34,064 nucleotides of DNA, taken from the NCBI GenBank assembly GCA_947479535.1, contig CANJZQ010000023.1, forward strand, positions 1 through 34,064, read 5' to 3'. Shown here piece by piece: positions 7,724 through 16,144 of this stretch; the stretch's first letter is position 1, and the number at the start of each line of letters is the position of its first letter. A program made the position numbers and the translations under genes. A model generated the notes under the pieces. That model was given only the letters and a program-made list of their open reading frames with translations. It was not told the origin of the DNA and searched no databases. The DNA comes from Oligoflexales bacterium (GTDB taxonomy: Bacteria > Bdellovibrionota_B > Oligoflexia > Oligoflexales > RGVZ01).

Positions 7724-9211
7724 TTATTTGCGGGCAACCTCGGTTGCCGCTCCCACCAAACGGTCCATGATTTCTGCCGGGAGAATCGTCCCCAGCAGCA
7801 GCGTGCTTACCACCGCAAAACCAAGAATCAAATTAGTCAGACTAAAACGTCCCTTGGCAGTGTTGACGGCACCAAATGGAGCAACCGGCTCTGCCATATA
7901 CATGCGGACCACGAGCCGCAGGTAATAAAACAGGGAGATGGCACTTCCGATGATGCCTATGAATACCAACCCATACAAATGGTTGTTCAGGGCAGCGTTG
8001 AAGACGAAAAATTTTCCAATGAACCCAGCGGTTGGAGGCATTCCGCCAAAGCTAAGCATAAACAGGGTCATGGCAAGTGCCAACCCAGGCCTTTTTTTTG
8101 CCAATCCAGACAGGTCGTCGATGGTCAGCTGATCATTTTCAGCAGTCTCCAAAGACATAACCACGGCAAAGGCACCGAGTGAAACGATGACGTAAGTCAG
8201 GAGGTAGAACAAAATTGCCCGGACCGGCAAGTTGGTGTCCGTTGTGGAAAGGGCGCAAACAGCGACCGCCATATAGCCACTGTGTGCAATAGAGGAGTAG
8301 GCGAGCATCCGCTTCAGGTTCGACTGGACGAGGGCCATGATGTTGCCAGCAATGACCGAAAGGACTGCCAGAATGATTAGTGCCGGGTACCAGACGTCGA
8401 TTAAACTCGAGTATGCGCCAGCAAATAAGCGGAGCGCAACGGTGAGGATCATCACCTTTACGGTTGTTGCCATAAAGGCTGTGATCCCGGTTGGGGCTGA
8501 CTCGTAAGCGTCCGGTGCCCACATGTGAAAAGGCACAAGTGCCAGCTTGAATCCAAGTCCTACCAATGTCAGCAACGCCCCGAGGCGCACCCATCCGTGG
8601 CCTGCAATTGGCGGAAGGGCGGCCACAATGCCGCTAAGGCGCATCGTGCCGCACGAGGCATAAAGAAGAGCGAAGCCAAAAAGCAAAATCGCTGCGGCGA
8701 CAGAGCCGAGGATGAAATACTTGATTGCGCCCTCTTGGCTTCGCCGGTTTGGTTGGACGTAGCCCAAAATCACGTACAGTCCAATCGATGCCAATTCCAA
8801 ACCGACAAACAGCGTAACCAGATCATCACTCGACACCAGGACCAACATCCCTGAAATCAACATCAGGAATATGCTGATCACCTCGCCCCGAAAAAAAGCA
8901 GGAGCCGTGTGGTGTTCGCGCATCATCATCATGACTGCGGCGGAAATCATCAGTATCGCCAGTTGAGCAATCCGCACCAGCGTGCCGCTGAGGAGTCCGC
9001 CCGCAAGAAAGCTCGCTTGATCCACAGGCATGGCCACTGCCGCCAAAATTGCAGCAAATATGGTGAGCCATGACACAACTTCAATCGCCCGCTGGGAAGA
9101 ATATCCCCTTGAAACGCCTTGCAGCAGGGTGATCATGCTGCCTGCAACAAGGATCAAGACCGGCGCAGCGGTGTAATAAAATGCCGACGTGATTTCCGGA
9201 AAACTGAACAC
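7724..9211 (-). CDS. nuoN: NADH-quinone oxidoreductase subunit N
   Basis: A 495-residue antiporter-like subunit of complex I (E. coli NuoN has 485), one of the three large proton-channel subunits in the membrane arm. About 14 hydrophobic helices are visible. The conserved core is SIGLYVILGYVQPNRRSQEGAIKYFILGS, with the family's helix-5 glutamate region and channel lysine further on, and VPFHMWAPDAYESAPTGITAFMATTVK, the broken-helix motif of the Mrp-like antiporter fold. The GTG start at 9211 has GAGAGG 6 nt upstream, and the protein begins MFSFPEITSAFYYTAAPV. It is the last nuo gene in the cluster; the lgt-like gene starts 13 nt beyond its stop. Confidence 0.96.
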   Translation of the reverse strand: MFSFPEITSAFYYTAAPVLILVAGSMITLLQGVSRGYSSQRAIEVVSWLTIFAAILAAVAMPVDQASFLAGGLLSGTLVRIAQLAILMISAAVMMMMREHHTAPAFFRGEVISIFLMLISGMLVLVSSDDLVTLFVGLELASIGLYVILGYVQPNRRSQEGAIKYFILGSVAAAILLFGFALLYASCGTMRLSGIVAALPPIAGHGWVRLGALLTLVGLGFKLALVPFHMWAPDAYESAPTGITAFMATTVKVMILTVALRLFAGAYSSLIDVWYPALIILAVLSVIAGNIMALVQSNLKRMLAYSSIAHSGYMAVAVCALSTTDTNLPVRAILFYLLTYVIVSLGAFAVVMSLETAENDQLTIDDLSGLAKKRPGLALAMTLFMLSFGGMPPTAGFIGKFFVFNAALNNHLYGLVFIGIIGSAISLFYYLRLVVRMYMAEPVAPFGAVNTAKGRFSLTNLILGFAVVSTLLLGTILPAEIMDRLVGAATEVARK

Positions 9212-9231
9212 GGGGAACCTCTCTTCAAAAA

Positions 9232-10758
9232 TCAGTGGGAATCAATCGCAAGGCTATAGCTGCGATAATTCTTTGCAAGGTGTTCAATTGATGCTTTGGA
9301 CTTCGCCAGGAAAAAATCTGGAAACACACCCATGATGATCACGAGCAATGCCAGCGGGACGAGATAGCTAAACTCAAGTGGGGACAGGTCCTTCATCTTT
9401 TTGTTTTCATCGTGCGTCACCGGACCAAACAAGAGCTTGCGACACAAGGTCAGCATATAAATCGCCCCTAGAAGGACACCCGTCGCGCTCATGACGGCGG
9501 CCACTGGGGACGACTGGTACGTTCCAAGAAGAATCAAAAACTCACCAACAAAACCGCCTGTCCCCGGCAAACCGACCGAGCCAAGGGTGGCAATAATCAA
9601 CATCACAGAGAACCAGGGCATGACCGATGCGAGCCCACCAAAGTCAGCGAGCATTCGGGTATGCCGGCGTTCATAAATCACTCCAACGAGGAAGAACAAT
9701 GCGCCAGTTGAAACTCCATGATTGATCATCTGGTAAATGGCACCGGTCAACGCTTCGACTGAAAGGCTGCCATCAGCGAGCAGGGAAACGGAACCCACAA
9801 CCACAAATCCAAGGTGCGAAACCGAGGAGTAGGCAACGAGTTTTTTGGCATCTTGTTGAACCCACGCTGTCAGGGCTCCATAGATGATTCCGACCACACC
9901 AAGGAACACCAGAATGGGAGCAAATGATTTGACCGCGAGGGGAAACATGGGGATCGCGAATCGCAGGAAACCATAGGTTCCCATTTTTAGCAGCACGCCT
10001 GCCAGGATGACGGAACCGGCCGTTGGGGCCTCGACGTGGGCGTCGGGCAACCAAGTATGAAAGGGCCACATCGGAACCTTGATGGCAAAGGCCAAGGCGA
10101 AACAACCAAACAACCAGAGCTGGGTCGTGGTATCAAGTGAGGCATTGTAGAGGTCCAGGATGCTCGTGGAGTAAATGCCAGTTTGCCTGTGGTAGCTGAT
10201 GTAAAGGACGATTGCCGCAGCAAGCATCAAAAGCGAGCCGACCACCGTATAAAGAATAAATTTTGTCGTTGCGTAGATGCGGCGGGCCCCACCCCAAATT
10301 CCGATGATAAAATACATCGGGATCAGCATGACTTCCCAAAACACGTAGAAAAAAACCAGATCAAGGGCAACAAGCGCGCCAAGCATACCCGTTTGCAGAG
10401 CCAACAATGCGCCGAAAAAATAACGCAGGTTTGAAACGTGACTATTCCAAAGGCTGAGGATCACCAGGGGAGTGAGGGCCGTAGTCAGCATCACGAGCAA
10501 AAGGCTGATCCCGTCGACACCAAAAATTGCCCTGATTCCAAACTCAGGCATCCACACATAACTTTCGACAAACTGGATCTTTGCCGACCCGGCATTGAAG
10601 TAGTGCCACACGTGAAGGCTGACAAAAAAAGTCAGGATCGATCCGCCGAGTGCCGCAACACGAGCAAATTTATCGTCCGGTACGATAAAAATTGCCGCCG
10701 CCACCATCAGTGGAAGAAACGTCATGATGCTCAAAACATGCGAGTTGAAAAATTCCAT
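9232..10758 (-). CDS. nuoM: NADH-quinone oxidoreductase subunit M
   Basis: The 508-aa middle antiporter-like subunit of the complex I membrane arm (E. coli NuoM has 509). Diagnostic sequence includes the FYVFWEVMLIPMYFIIGIWGG region, with the essential helix-5 Glu in the WE pair, and WPFHTWLPDAHVEAPTAGSVILAGVLLKMGTYGFLRF, the NuoM signature. The channel-lining lysine/histidine segment KKLVAYSSVSHLGFVVVG follows. The ATG at 10758 has an AGGT Shine-Dalgarno 7 nt upstream. It sits between nuoL and nuoN in the usual order, with a 20-nt gap to nuoN and a 56-nt gap from nuoL that contains a small tandem repeat. Confidence 0.97.
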   Translation of the reverse strand: MEFFNSHVLSIMTFLPLMVAAAIFIVPDDKFARVAALGGSILTFFVSLHVWHYFNAGSAKIQFVESYVWMPEFGIRAIFGVDGISLLLVMLTTALTPLVILSLWNSHVSNLRYFFGALLALQTGMLGALVALDLVFFYVFWEVMLIPMYFIIGIWGGARRIYATTKFILYTVVGSLLMLAAAIVLYISYHRQTGIYSTSILDLYNASLDTTTQLWLFGCFALAFAIKVPMWPFHTWLPDAHVEAPTAGSVILAGVLLKMGTYGFLRFAIPMFPLAVKSFAPILVFLGVVGIIYGALTAWVQQDAKKLVAYSSVSHLGFVVVGSVSLLADGSLSVEALTGAIYQMINHGVSTGALFFLVGVIYERRHTRMLADFGGLASVMPWFSVMLIIATLGSVGLPGTGGFVGEFLILLGTYQSSPVAAVMSATGVLLGAIYMLTLCRKLLFGPVTHDENKKMKDLSPLEFSYLVPLALLVIIMGVFPDFFLAKSKASIEHLAKNYRSYSLAIDSH

Positions 10759-10778
10759 CTAAAGACCTGCAACTAAAA

Positions 10779-10804
10779 TGCAATCACAGCCTGCAATCAC
10801 AGCC
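10779..10804. repeat. 13-bp perfect tandem repeat between nuoL and nuoM
   Basis: The 13-base unit TGCAATCACAGCC occurs twice back to back (10779-10791 and 10792-10804). A third partial copy (TGC) follows. It fills half of the 56-nt spacer, the longest gap in the nuo operon. It probably arose by slippage or local duplication. No hairpin or T-tract is evident, so I do not call it a terminator. Confidence 0.85.
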
Positions 10805-10814
10805 TGCTATCGCG

Positions 10815-12737
10815 TTAAACCACCAGAATAAAGAGCAGTACGACTAAACCCAAAACCAAAACCATGCTGTGACGATGCACGCTGCCGGTCATCCGGAAAC
10901 TGGCAAGTCCACCGGCGAGAGCACACACTTGACCGACCCCGTTAACGATGCCGTCAATCAACACGACATCAAAAATTGCCCACAGGAACTCCGACATGTC
11001 ATGCAGTGGCCGCACAATCCACGCATCGTAGAATTCGTCGACATAGTACTTGTTGGTCAAAACATCGTAGGTGCGGCGGAAGCTGTTGGCCCATGTGGCG
11101 AGGACAGGAGCTGGTCCTTTTGCATAAAGGGCAACTGCCAGACCAGACGCAAGAAACATCACCCCGACAGATGCGCCCATCAGACCCAATTCCAAAGCGT
11201 GTTCGTGATGAACCGTCAAGAATGCCCAGTTCTCAGATACTTGTGCCGGAATCATCAAAACTGGATCCAAGTAGTGATGAAAAATATTGTGACCACCCAG
11301 GACTTCCGGAACACCGAGGTAGCCAACGGTAGCACTAAGCAAGGCCAGGACAACGAGGGGTGCCCACATCATCACCGGAGTCTCGTGGAGGTGCTCCCTG
11401 GTGTGATGGTCGCTTCGATTTGGACCGTAGAAAGTCATGCAAAGCAAACGAACCATGTAAAACGCCGTCATCCCAGCGGTCACGGTTCCGACAATCCAAA
11501 GTGCGGGTCCGCCCCCAGTGAATGCCTTCCAAAGGATCTCATCTTTGGAGAAAAATCCGGCCAAACCCGGAAATCCAATGATCGCAAGAACCCCGACCAG
11601 AAAGACGGCGTGGGTGACGGGCATGTACTTTGACAGGCCACCCATCTCCCGCATGTCCTGTTTGTGGTGCATGGCGACGATGACGCTTCCGGCGCCAAGA
11701 AACAACAGGGCCTTAAAGCACGCGTGGGTCAGCAGGTGGAAGACTCCGGCATCAAAGGCACCGACACCGCACGCCATCACCATGTATCCGAGCTGGCTCA
11801 CCGTTGAGTAGGCCAGCACTTTTTTGATGTCATTTTGAACAAGGGCAATGGTCGCCGCAAAGAAAGCGGTAAGGCCGCCAACAACCGCCACAGCCGTCAT
11901 GGTTGACGGAGCCAGGTAGTACAGAAAATTGACCCGGGTCATCATGTAGATGCCGGCCGTAACCATGGTTGCTGCATGGATCAATGCTGAGACTGGTGTT
12001 GGGCCAGCCATGGCGTCCGGCAGCCAGACAAACAAGGGCAACTGAGCCGACTTGCCACAGGCTCCGATAAACAGGCAAATCGTGATCCATCCGACAGCGC
12101 CAAGCTTGATCGCATCCAATGTTCCGCTGCCAACCATCTCTCGCAGCTCACTGAACGAAACCGTACCGAAGTGCTTGAAGGTCAGAAAAATCGCGACGAG
12201 AAATCCAATGTCCCCAATCCGGTTGACAATGAACGCCTTCATCCCCGCTGCAGCATTGGCATCGTCCTGAAACCAATACCCGATGAGCAAGTAACTGCAG
12301 AGGCCAACGCCCTCCCAACCAACAAACATGACCAGCATGTTGTCGCCCAGAACGAGCAGGAGCATCATGAACACGAAAAGATTCAGATAAGAGAAGAACC
12401 GGCTCGTGCTCTTCTCTTCGTGCATGTAACCACCGGCGTAGATATGGATCAGGGATCCGATTCCAGTGACAATCAGAATCATCAGCCCGGAAAGGCGGTC
12501 CAGAATAAGGTTAAAGGGGGCTGAAAATCCGCCTGCAGATATCCACGGAAATCCGTGGATCACCTTGGCCTCACCACCCGATCCCATCAGGTGTGCGAAG
12601 GTCACCGCAGCGCAAGCAAACGATGCCAGCATCGCGCCCACAGCCACAGCATGGGACACGGATTTCGGGGCCTTGCGCAGCACAAGGCCGTTGATGAAGG
12701 CGCCAAGCAATGGGAAAAGAATCATCAACCAGATCAT
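10815..12737 (-). CDS. nuoL: NADH-quinone oxidoreductase subunit L
   Basis: The 640-aa distal antiporter-like subunit of complex I (E. coli NuoL has 613). Its C-terminal extension carries the lateral helix (roughly from residue 490) that runs along the membrane arm. Seen motifs are FVGWEGVGLCSYLLIGYW (helix-5 Glu), LPLFVWLPDAMAGPTPVSALIHAATMVTAG (NuoL signature with the broken helix) and NDIKKVLAYSTVSQLGYM. I chose ATG 12737 (MIWLMILFPLLGAF, the usual NuoL N-terminus) because GAGGAG lies 9 nt upstream; the ATG at 12746 directly abuts that Shine-Dalgarno. It follows nuoK by a short gap. Confidence 0.97.
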   Translation of the reverse strand: MIWLMILFPLLGAFINGLVLRKAPKSVSHAVAVGAMLASFACAAVTFAHLMGSGGEAKVIHGFPWISAGGFSAPFNLILDRLSGLMILIVTGIGSLIHIYAGGYMHEEKSTSRFFSYLNLFVFMMLLLVLGDNMLVMFVGWEGVGLCSYLLIGYWFQDDANAAAGMKAFIVNRIGDIGFLVAIFLTFKHFGTVSFSELREMVGSGTLDAIKLGAVGWITICLFIGACGKSAQLPLFVWLPDAMAGPTPVSALIHAATMVTAGIYMMTRVNFLYYLAPSTMTAVAVVGGLTAFFAATIALVQNDIKKVLAYSTVSQLGYMVMACGVGAFDAGVFHLLTHACFKALLFLGAGSVIVAMHHKQDMREMGGLSKYMPVTHAVFLVGVLAIIGFPGLAGFFSKDEILWKAFTGGGPALWIVGTVTAGMTAFYMVRLLCMTFYGPNRSDHHTREHLHETPVMMWAPLVVLALLSATVGYLGVPEVLGGHNIFHHYLDPVLMIPAQVSENWAFLTVHHEHALELGLMGASVGVMFLASGLAVALYAKGPAPVLATWANSFRRTYDVLTNKYYVDEFYDAWIVRPLHDMSEFLWAIFDVVLIDGIVNGVGQVCALAGGLASFRMTGSVHRHSMVLVLGLVVLLFILVV

Positions 12738-12762
12738 TTGCAGCATCTCCTCGGGGGCTGTT

Positions 12763-13065
12763 TCAGCCGCGCAACAGGCGTAGGAATTCAGTATTTACCG
12801 TGCCGTAACGGCGGAAAAGGGCAATCACCATCGCCAACCCAACGGCCGCCTCACAAGCAGCCACCGTGATGACGAACAGCACCATGATCTGACCGTCCAC
12901 CTGCGCCAAATGACGCGAGGCCGCCACAAAGATTATGTTCACTGCGTTGAGCATCAGTTCAATCGACATCAAGACCATGATGAGATTCCGGCGGAACATC
13001 ACACCCGCCAAACCACACAGGAATACGAGGGACGAAAGGACAAAGTAGTTTTCAACAGGGATCAT
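12763..13065 (-). CDS. nuoK: NADH-quinone oxidoreductase subunit K
   Basis: A 100-aa, three-helix membrane subunit of complex I, the same length as E. coli NuoK. The two buried glutamates of the proton path appear in MSIELMLNAVN (helix 2) and TVAACEAAVGLAMVIALFRR (helix 3), and the C-terminus LFRRYGTVNTEFLRLLRG fits the family pattern of a positively charged end. The ATG at 13065 overlaps the nuoJ stop (ATGA), a sign of translational coupling. Confidence 0.97.
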   Translation of the reverse strand: MIPVENYFVLSSLVFLCGLAGVMFRRNLIMVLMSIELMLNAVNIIFVAASRHLAQVDGQIMVLFVITVAACEAAVGLAMVIALFRRYGTVNTEFLRLLRG

Positions 13066-13610
13066 GATTTTGTTACCCTCTTGTCCTTTTTTGCAATCAT
13101 GACGCAGGCCACGATAGCGAGAAGGATCAGGACAGAAGCAATTTCAAAAGGCCAGAGGAACGCCGTAAACATCCGCATGGCAACGACATAGGTATTACCG
13201 CCTGCCATTTCGATCGCCGCGCTGCCCAGATTTCCCGGCATTGTGAGATCGGGTGCCGTATGCGCCAGCTCCGATCCGACGATGACGAACCCGGCAAGGG
13301 TTATCAAAAGAACCAACGCCTCACCGAGGGAAAAGCGAATCCCGCGAAGGGCATCTGGCTTCAAGTTGAGGATCATGATCACAAAGACGAACAAGACCAC
13401 AATCGCCCCAGCATAGACCAGCACCTGAATCGCAGCGGTAAAATGGGCATCAAGTTGTGCATAGAGTGCCGCGACGAAAAATAAATCGACGACCAGAAAG
13501 ATGGCGCTTGTCACTGGATTGCGCGCCGCGACGACCATGATGGACGACAAAAGGATCAGCCCGGAGATGGCGTAAAAAAGCATTTCCGGAACAAAGTAAA
13601 ACGCTTCCAC
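13062..13610 (-). CDS. nuoJ: NADH-quinone oxidoreductase subunit J
   Basis: A 182-aa, five-helix membrane subunit of complex I (E. coli NuoJ has 184). The family core is VDLFFVAALYAQLDAHFTAAIQVLVYAGAIVVLFVFVIMIL, which contains the helix-3 pi-bulge region (VYAGAIVVLFVFVIML), important for coupling electron transfer to proton pumping. The GTG start overlaps the nuoH stop by one base (TAGTG), with GAGG 8 nt upstream. In many genomes nuoI, encoding the two-[4Fe-4S] subunit, sits between nuoH and nuoJ. Here it does not: the two genes are directly joined. Confidence 0.96.
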   Translation of the reverse strand: MEAFYFVPEMLFYAISGLILLSSIMVVAARNPVTSAIFLVVDLFFVAALYAQLDAHFTAAIQVLVYAGAIVVLFVFVIMILNLKPDALRGIRFSLGEALVLLITLAGFVIVGSELAHTAPDLTMPGNLGSAAIEMAGGNTYVVAMRMFTAFLWPFEIASVLILLAIVACVMIAKKDKRVTKS

Positions 13611-14722
13611 TATTTAAACCTCAACACAGCCAGCACGATAGCGGTCCCGACCACGTTGGCCAGCCCGATCGGCAGCATAAATTTCCATCCAAGGGACATG
13701 AGCTGGTCGTACCGGAACCGAGGCAACGTCCAGCGAACCCATATATAAACCCACATGAAAAAACTGGCCTTCAGGAGCAGCATCAAAATGCCTACCGGGG
13801 CCACGAAGTTGGGGGATCCCAGCATAGCCACGAGAGCATCGTAAGAAACAAAGGGCACCTGCCAGCCACCAAAGAATACGGTAGAAGCCAGACAAGACAG
13901 GACAAACATCGACACATATTCGCCCAAGAAAAAGGCCGCGAATTTTGCTGAGTTGTATTCCGTGTGAAAACCAGCGACCAGTTCACCTTCGGCCTCTGCC
14001 AGGTCAAAGGGCGCCCGGTTGGTTTCGGCGAACATGCAAATCACGAAAATCAACAGCGAGAGGGGCGCAGCAAAGACCCCCCATTGAAAAAAGGAAGTCT
14101 GCGCCTCGACGATCTTTCCCAAATCCAACGTTCCGTAAATCAAAACGATCGGGATGAGGGACATGCCCAGTGGAATTTCATAACTGATCATCTGGGCGGA
14201 AGCGCGCAATGAACCCATCAATGAATATTTATTGTTGCTGGCCCAACCTGCGAGAGAAACGCCGTACACGGCCAAACTGGAAATTGCAAAAATGAATAAA
14301 AAGCCGACGTCCATACGAACGACGCTTAAAGGTATCTTGTAACCATAAATGGTCAGATCAGGGCCGTAAGGAATGGCGCACGCCACAAGGAAGGCCGGAA
14401 ACACACAGAATACCGGCGCAAGATGATAGAAAACCTTATGCGCACCGTCGGGGACGACTTCTTCTTTAAAAATCAGTTTGACCGTATCGGCCAAGGACTG
14501 AAGAAGGCCGTAGAGGCGCCACTTGAAAATCCCGACCCGGTTTGGCCCCCGGCGCCGCTGCATCAAAGCTGGCACCCGGCGCTCGATCCACACGAGCAGC
14601 GGCGGCAACTGGAGCAAGCCTCCCACAAGGATGGCAAACTTCACAGCAAAGGCCACTAGATCAACCGTGAAGTCGTTCCACTGAAGAAGTGACGAAAAGT
14701 CGATACCAAGATTCATTCCCAT
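13610..14722 (-). CDS. nuoH: NADH-quinone oxidoreductase subunit H
   Basis: A 370-aa subunit forming the quinone-chamber base of complex I (E. coli NuoH has 325). Seen motifs are WIERRVPALMQRRRGPNRVG near the N-terminus, LQSLADTVKLIFKEEVVP, and the cytoplasmic-facing loop CMFAETNRAPFDLAEAEGELVAGFHTEYNSAKFAAFFLGEY, the signature with acidic residues lining the quinone cavity. A YDQLMSLGWKFMLPIGLANV helix closes the protein. The start is uncertain. ATG 14722 lies just after the nuoA stop with GGAG about 10 nt upstream; ATG 14716 and GTG 14746 (inside nuoA) are alternatives changing only the first few residues. Confidence 0.96.
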   Translation of the reverse strand: MGMNLGIDFSSLLQWNDFTVDLVAFAVKFAILVGGLLQLPPLLVWIERRVPALMQRRRGPNRVGIFKWRLYGLLQSLADTVKLIFKEEVVPDGAHKVFYHLAPVFCVFPAFLVACAIPYGPDLTIYGYKIPLSVVRMDVGFLFIFAISSLAVYGVSLAGWASNNKYSLMGSLRASAQMISYEIPLGMSLIPIVLIYGTLDLGKIVEAQTSFFQWGVFAAPLSLLIFVICMFAETNRAPFDLAEAEGELVAGFHTEYNSAKFAAFFLGEYVSMFVLSCLASTVFFGGWQVPFVSYDALVAMLGSPNFVAPVGILMLLLKASFFMWVYIWVRWTLPRFRYDQLMSLGWKFMLPIGLANVVGTAIVLAVLRFK

Positions 14723-14726
14723 CCGA

Positions 14727-15080
14727 TCAATCCCACTCCAGCGCACCGCGCCTCACAACGTAGATGTAACCAACCACAAGGATTAAAACGAATACTGCAA
14801 TTTCGATGATGCCCAGCCATCCCAGCTCTTTGAATGTGCGGGCCCACAAATAAAGGAAAACCGTCTCAATATCGAACAGGATGAAAAGGATTGCGGTCAG
14901 GTAGAACTTGACGCTCATTTTTTCCGAACCCGCCGTGACCTTCGGCACGCCGCACTCGTAGGGATCCATCTTTTCCCTGGAGTACTTCTTTGGACCCAAA
15001 AAGGCCGCAAGGCCGGAAAGAATTCCGCCAAGGACAACACCAAAGATTAAAACGATAATTACTGGTATATATGGATTCAT
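14727..15080 (-). CDS. nuoA: NADH-quinone oxidoreductase subunit A
   Basis: A 117-aa, three-helix subunit of complex I at the junction of the membrane and peripheral arms. The diagnostic loop KYSREKMDPYECGVPKVTAG contains the YECG motif with its conserved Glu and Cys, followed by KFYLTAILFILFDIETVFLYLWA, the second-helix signature. It is the first gene of the cluster and is divergent from gpsA with only 26 nt between the starts. The nuo promoter must therefore lie inside the start of gpsA; no clear box was recognised there. In most operons nuoB follows nuoA directly, but here nuoH does. Confidence 0.96.
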   Translation of the reverse strand: MNPYIPVIIVLIFGVVLGGILSGLAAFLGPKKYSREKMDPYECGVPKVTAGSEKMSVKFYLTAILFILFDIETVFLYLWARTFKELGWLGIIEIAVFVLILVVGYIYVVRRGALEWD

Positions 15081-15106
15081 AACCTTCTACCTTGAAGGAG
15101 AACTTG

Positions 15107-16144
15107 ATGGCCACATCTGTCACCGGCGACCGCATTCTGGTGCTCGGCGCAGGCAATTTCGGAACCTGTTTGGCCCAGCACCTTGCTGAAAAAGGCCACC
15201 ACGTAACCCTTTGGGCAAGATCGCCTGAAATCGCTGCCGGTATCAACCAAAACCGGAAAAATCCCAAATACTTGAACGCGCTTACCTTATCACCGCGAAT
15301 TGGTGCGATCAACAACATCACTGACGACTTGCTCGCAGAACATCGCATCATCGTTCTGGCAACTGCCGCACAAGCCCTAGCCCAGGTGCTTAAAAAAGTG
15401 GCAGATTTTGGCACGTCTCCAGATCACGTCATCATCTGTGCCGTAAAAGGGATCGAAATATCGACGACCCGTCTGCCAGGGGCCATCGTTTCAGATTTAT
15501 TAGGCAGTGAGGCGGGAAAAAAAGCGGTCTTTCTGTCTGGCCCTAGTTTTGCTTCTGAAGTCGCCACCCATCAACCCACCGCCGTCGTCGCAGCGAGCCA
15601 TGATGCGTCGCGCGCGCAACTTGTGCAGGCTCTTTTCCACGCACCACAATTTCGGGTCTACACGAGCGACGATCCACTAGGTGTCGAGCTTGCGGGCGCT
15701 TTAAAAAATGTGATCGCCATCGCGGCGGGAGCAGCCGTTGGCCTCGGCTTTCAAATGAATTCACGCGCTGCCTTGATCACCCGTGGGCTTGCGGAAATGC
15801 GTCGCATCGGAGTTGCCATGGGCGCAAACCCGATGACATTTGAAGGCCTCGCCGGAGTCGGCGACTTGTTCCTGACCTGCACGTCTGAAAAAAGCCGTAA
15901 TTTTCAAGTGGGCCTTCGCCTGGGCCGGGGCGAAAGGATCCAAGCCATTCTCGACAGCCTTGGCTCTGTCTCTGAAGGTTATGCCACCACCATGGCCGCC
16001 CGCGACCTCGCCCACAGGCTTGGCGTCGACGCCCCGATCACAGAGGCCGCCTATCAGGTCCTCTATGAATCCCGTCCAATCGCCCAAGCCGTCATGGGCC
16101 TTTTAACCCGCGACGCCAAACCGGAGCTCGACAGCCCCACATGA
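15107..16144 (+). CDS. gpsA: Glycerol-3-phosphate dehydrogenase [NAD(P)+]
   Basis: A 345-aa cytosolic enzyme that reduces dihydroxyacetone phosphate to sn-glycerol-3-phosphate, the head group for phospholipid synthesis. The Rossmann motif LGAGNFGT is at residues 13-20. The KGIEISTTRLPG segment and LSGPSFASEV follow, then the catalytic-lysine region ALKNVIAIAAGAAVGLG near residue 200, and the NSRAALITRGLAEM and GLAGVGDLFLTCTS blocks of the substrate domain. Length matches E. coli GpsA (339). I chose ATG 15107 because GAAGGAG is 6 nt upstream; a TTG at 15092 would lie within that site. It overlaps the cinA-like gene by four bases (ATGA). Confidence 0.96.
   Translation: MATSVTGDRILVLGAGNFGTCLAQHLAEKGHHVTLWARSPEIAAGINQNRKNPKYLNALTLSPRIGAINNITDDLLAEHRIIVLATAAQALAQVLKKVADFGTSPDHVIICAVKGIEISTTRLPGAIVSDLLGSEAGKKAVFLSGPSFASEVATHQPTAVVAASHDASRAQLVQALFHAPQFRVYTSDDPLGVELAGALKNVIAIAAGAAVGLGFQMNSRAALITRGLAEMRRIGVAMGANPMTFEGLAGVGDLFLTCTSEKSRNFQVGLRLGRGERIQAILDSLGSVSEGYATTMAARDLAHRLGVDAPITEAAYQVLYESRPIAQAVMGLLTRDAKPELDSPT

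Noticed and set aside
7711-7737. TTG start for the lgt-like gene inside nuoN
   Set aside because: GTG 7710 has GGAGG just upstream and gives a normal Lgt-type N-terminus, so the upstream TTG is unlikely.
10869-11633. 254-codon open frame antisense to nuoL
   Set aside because: It lies fully inside nuoL, has a His/Gln/Asn-rich low-quality translation and no recognisable family.
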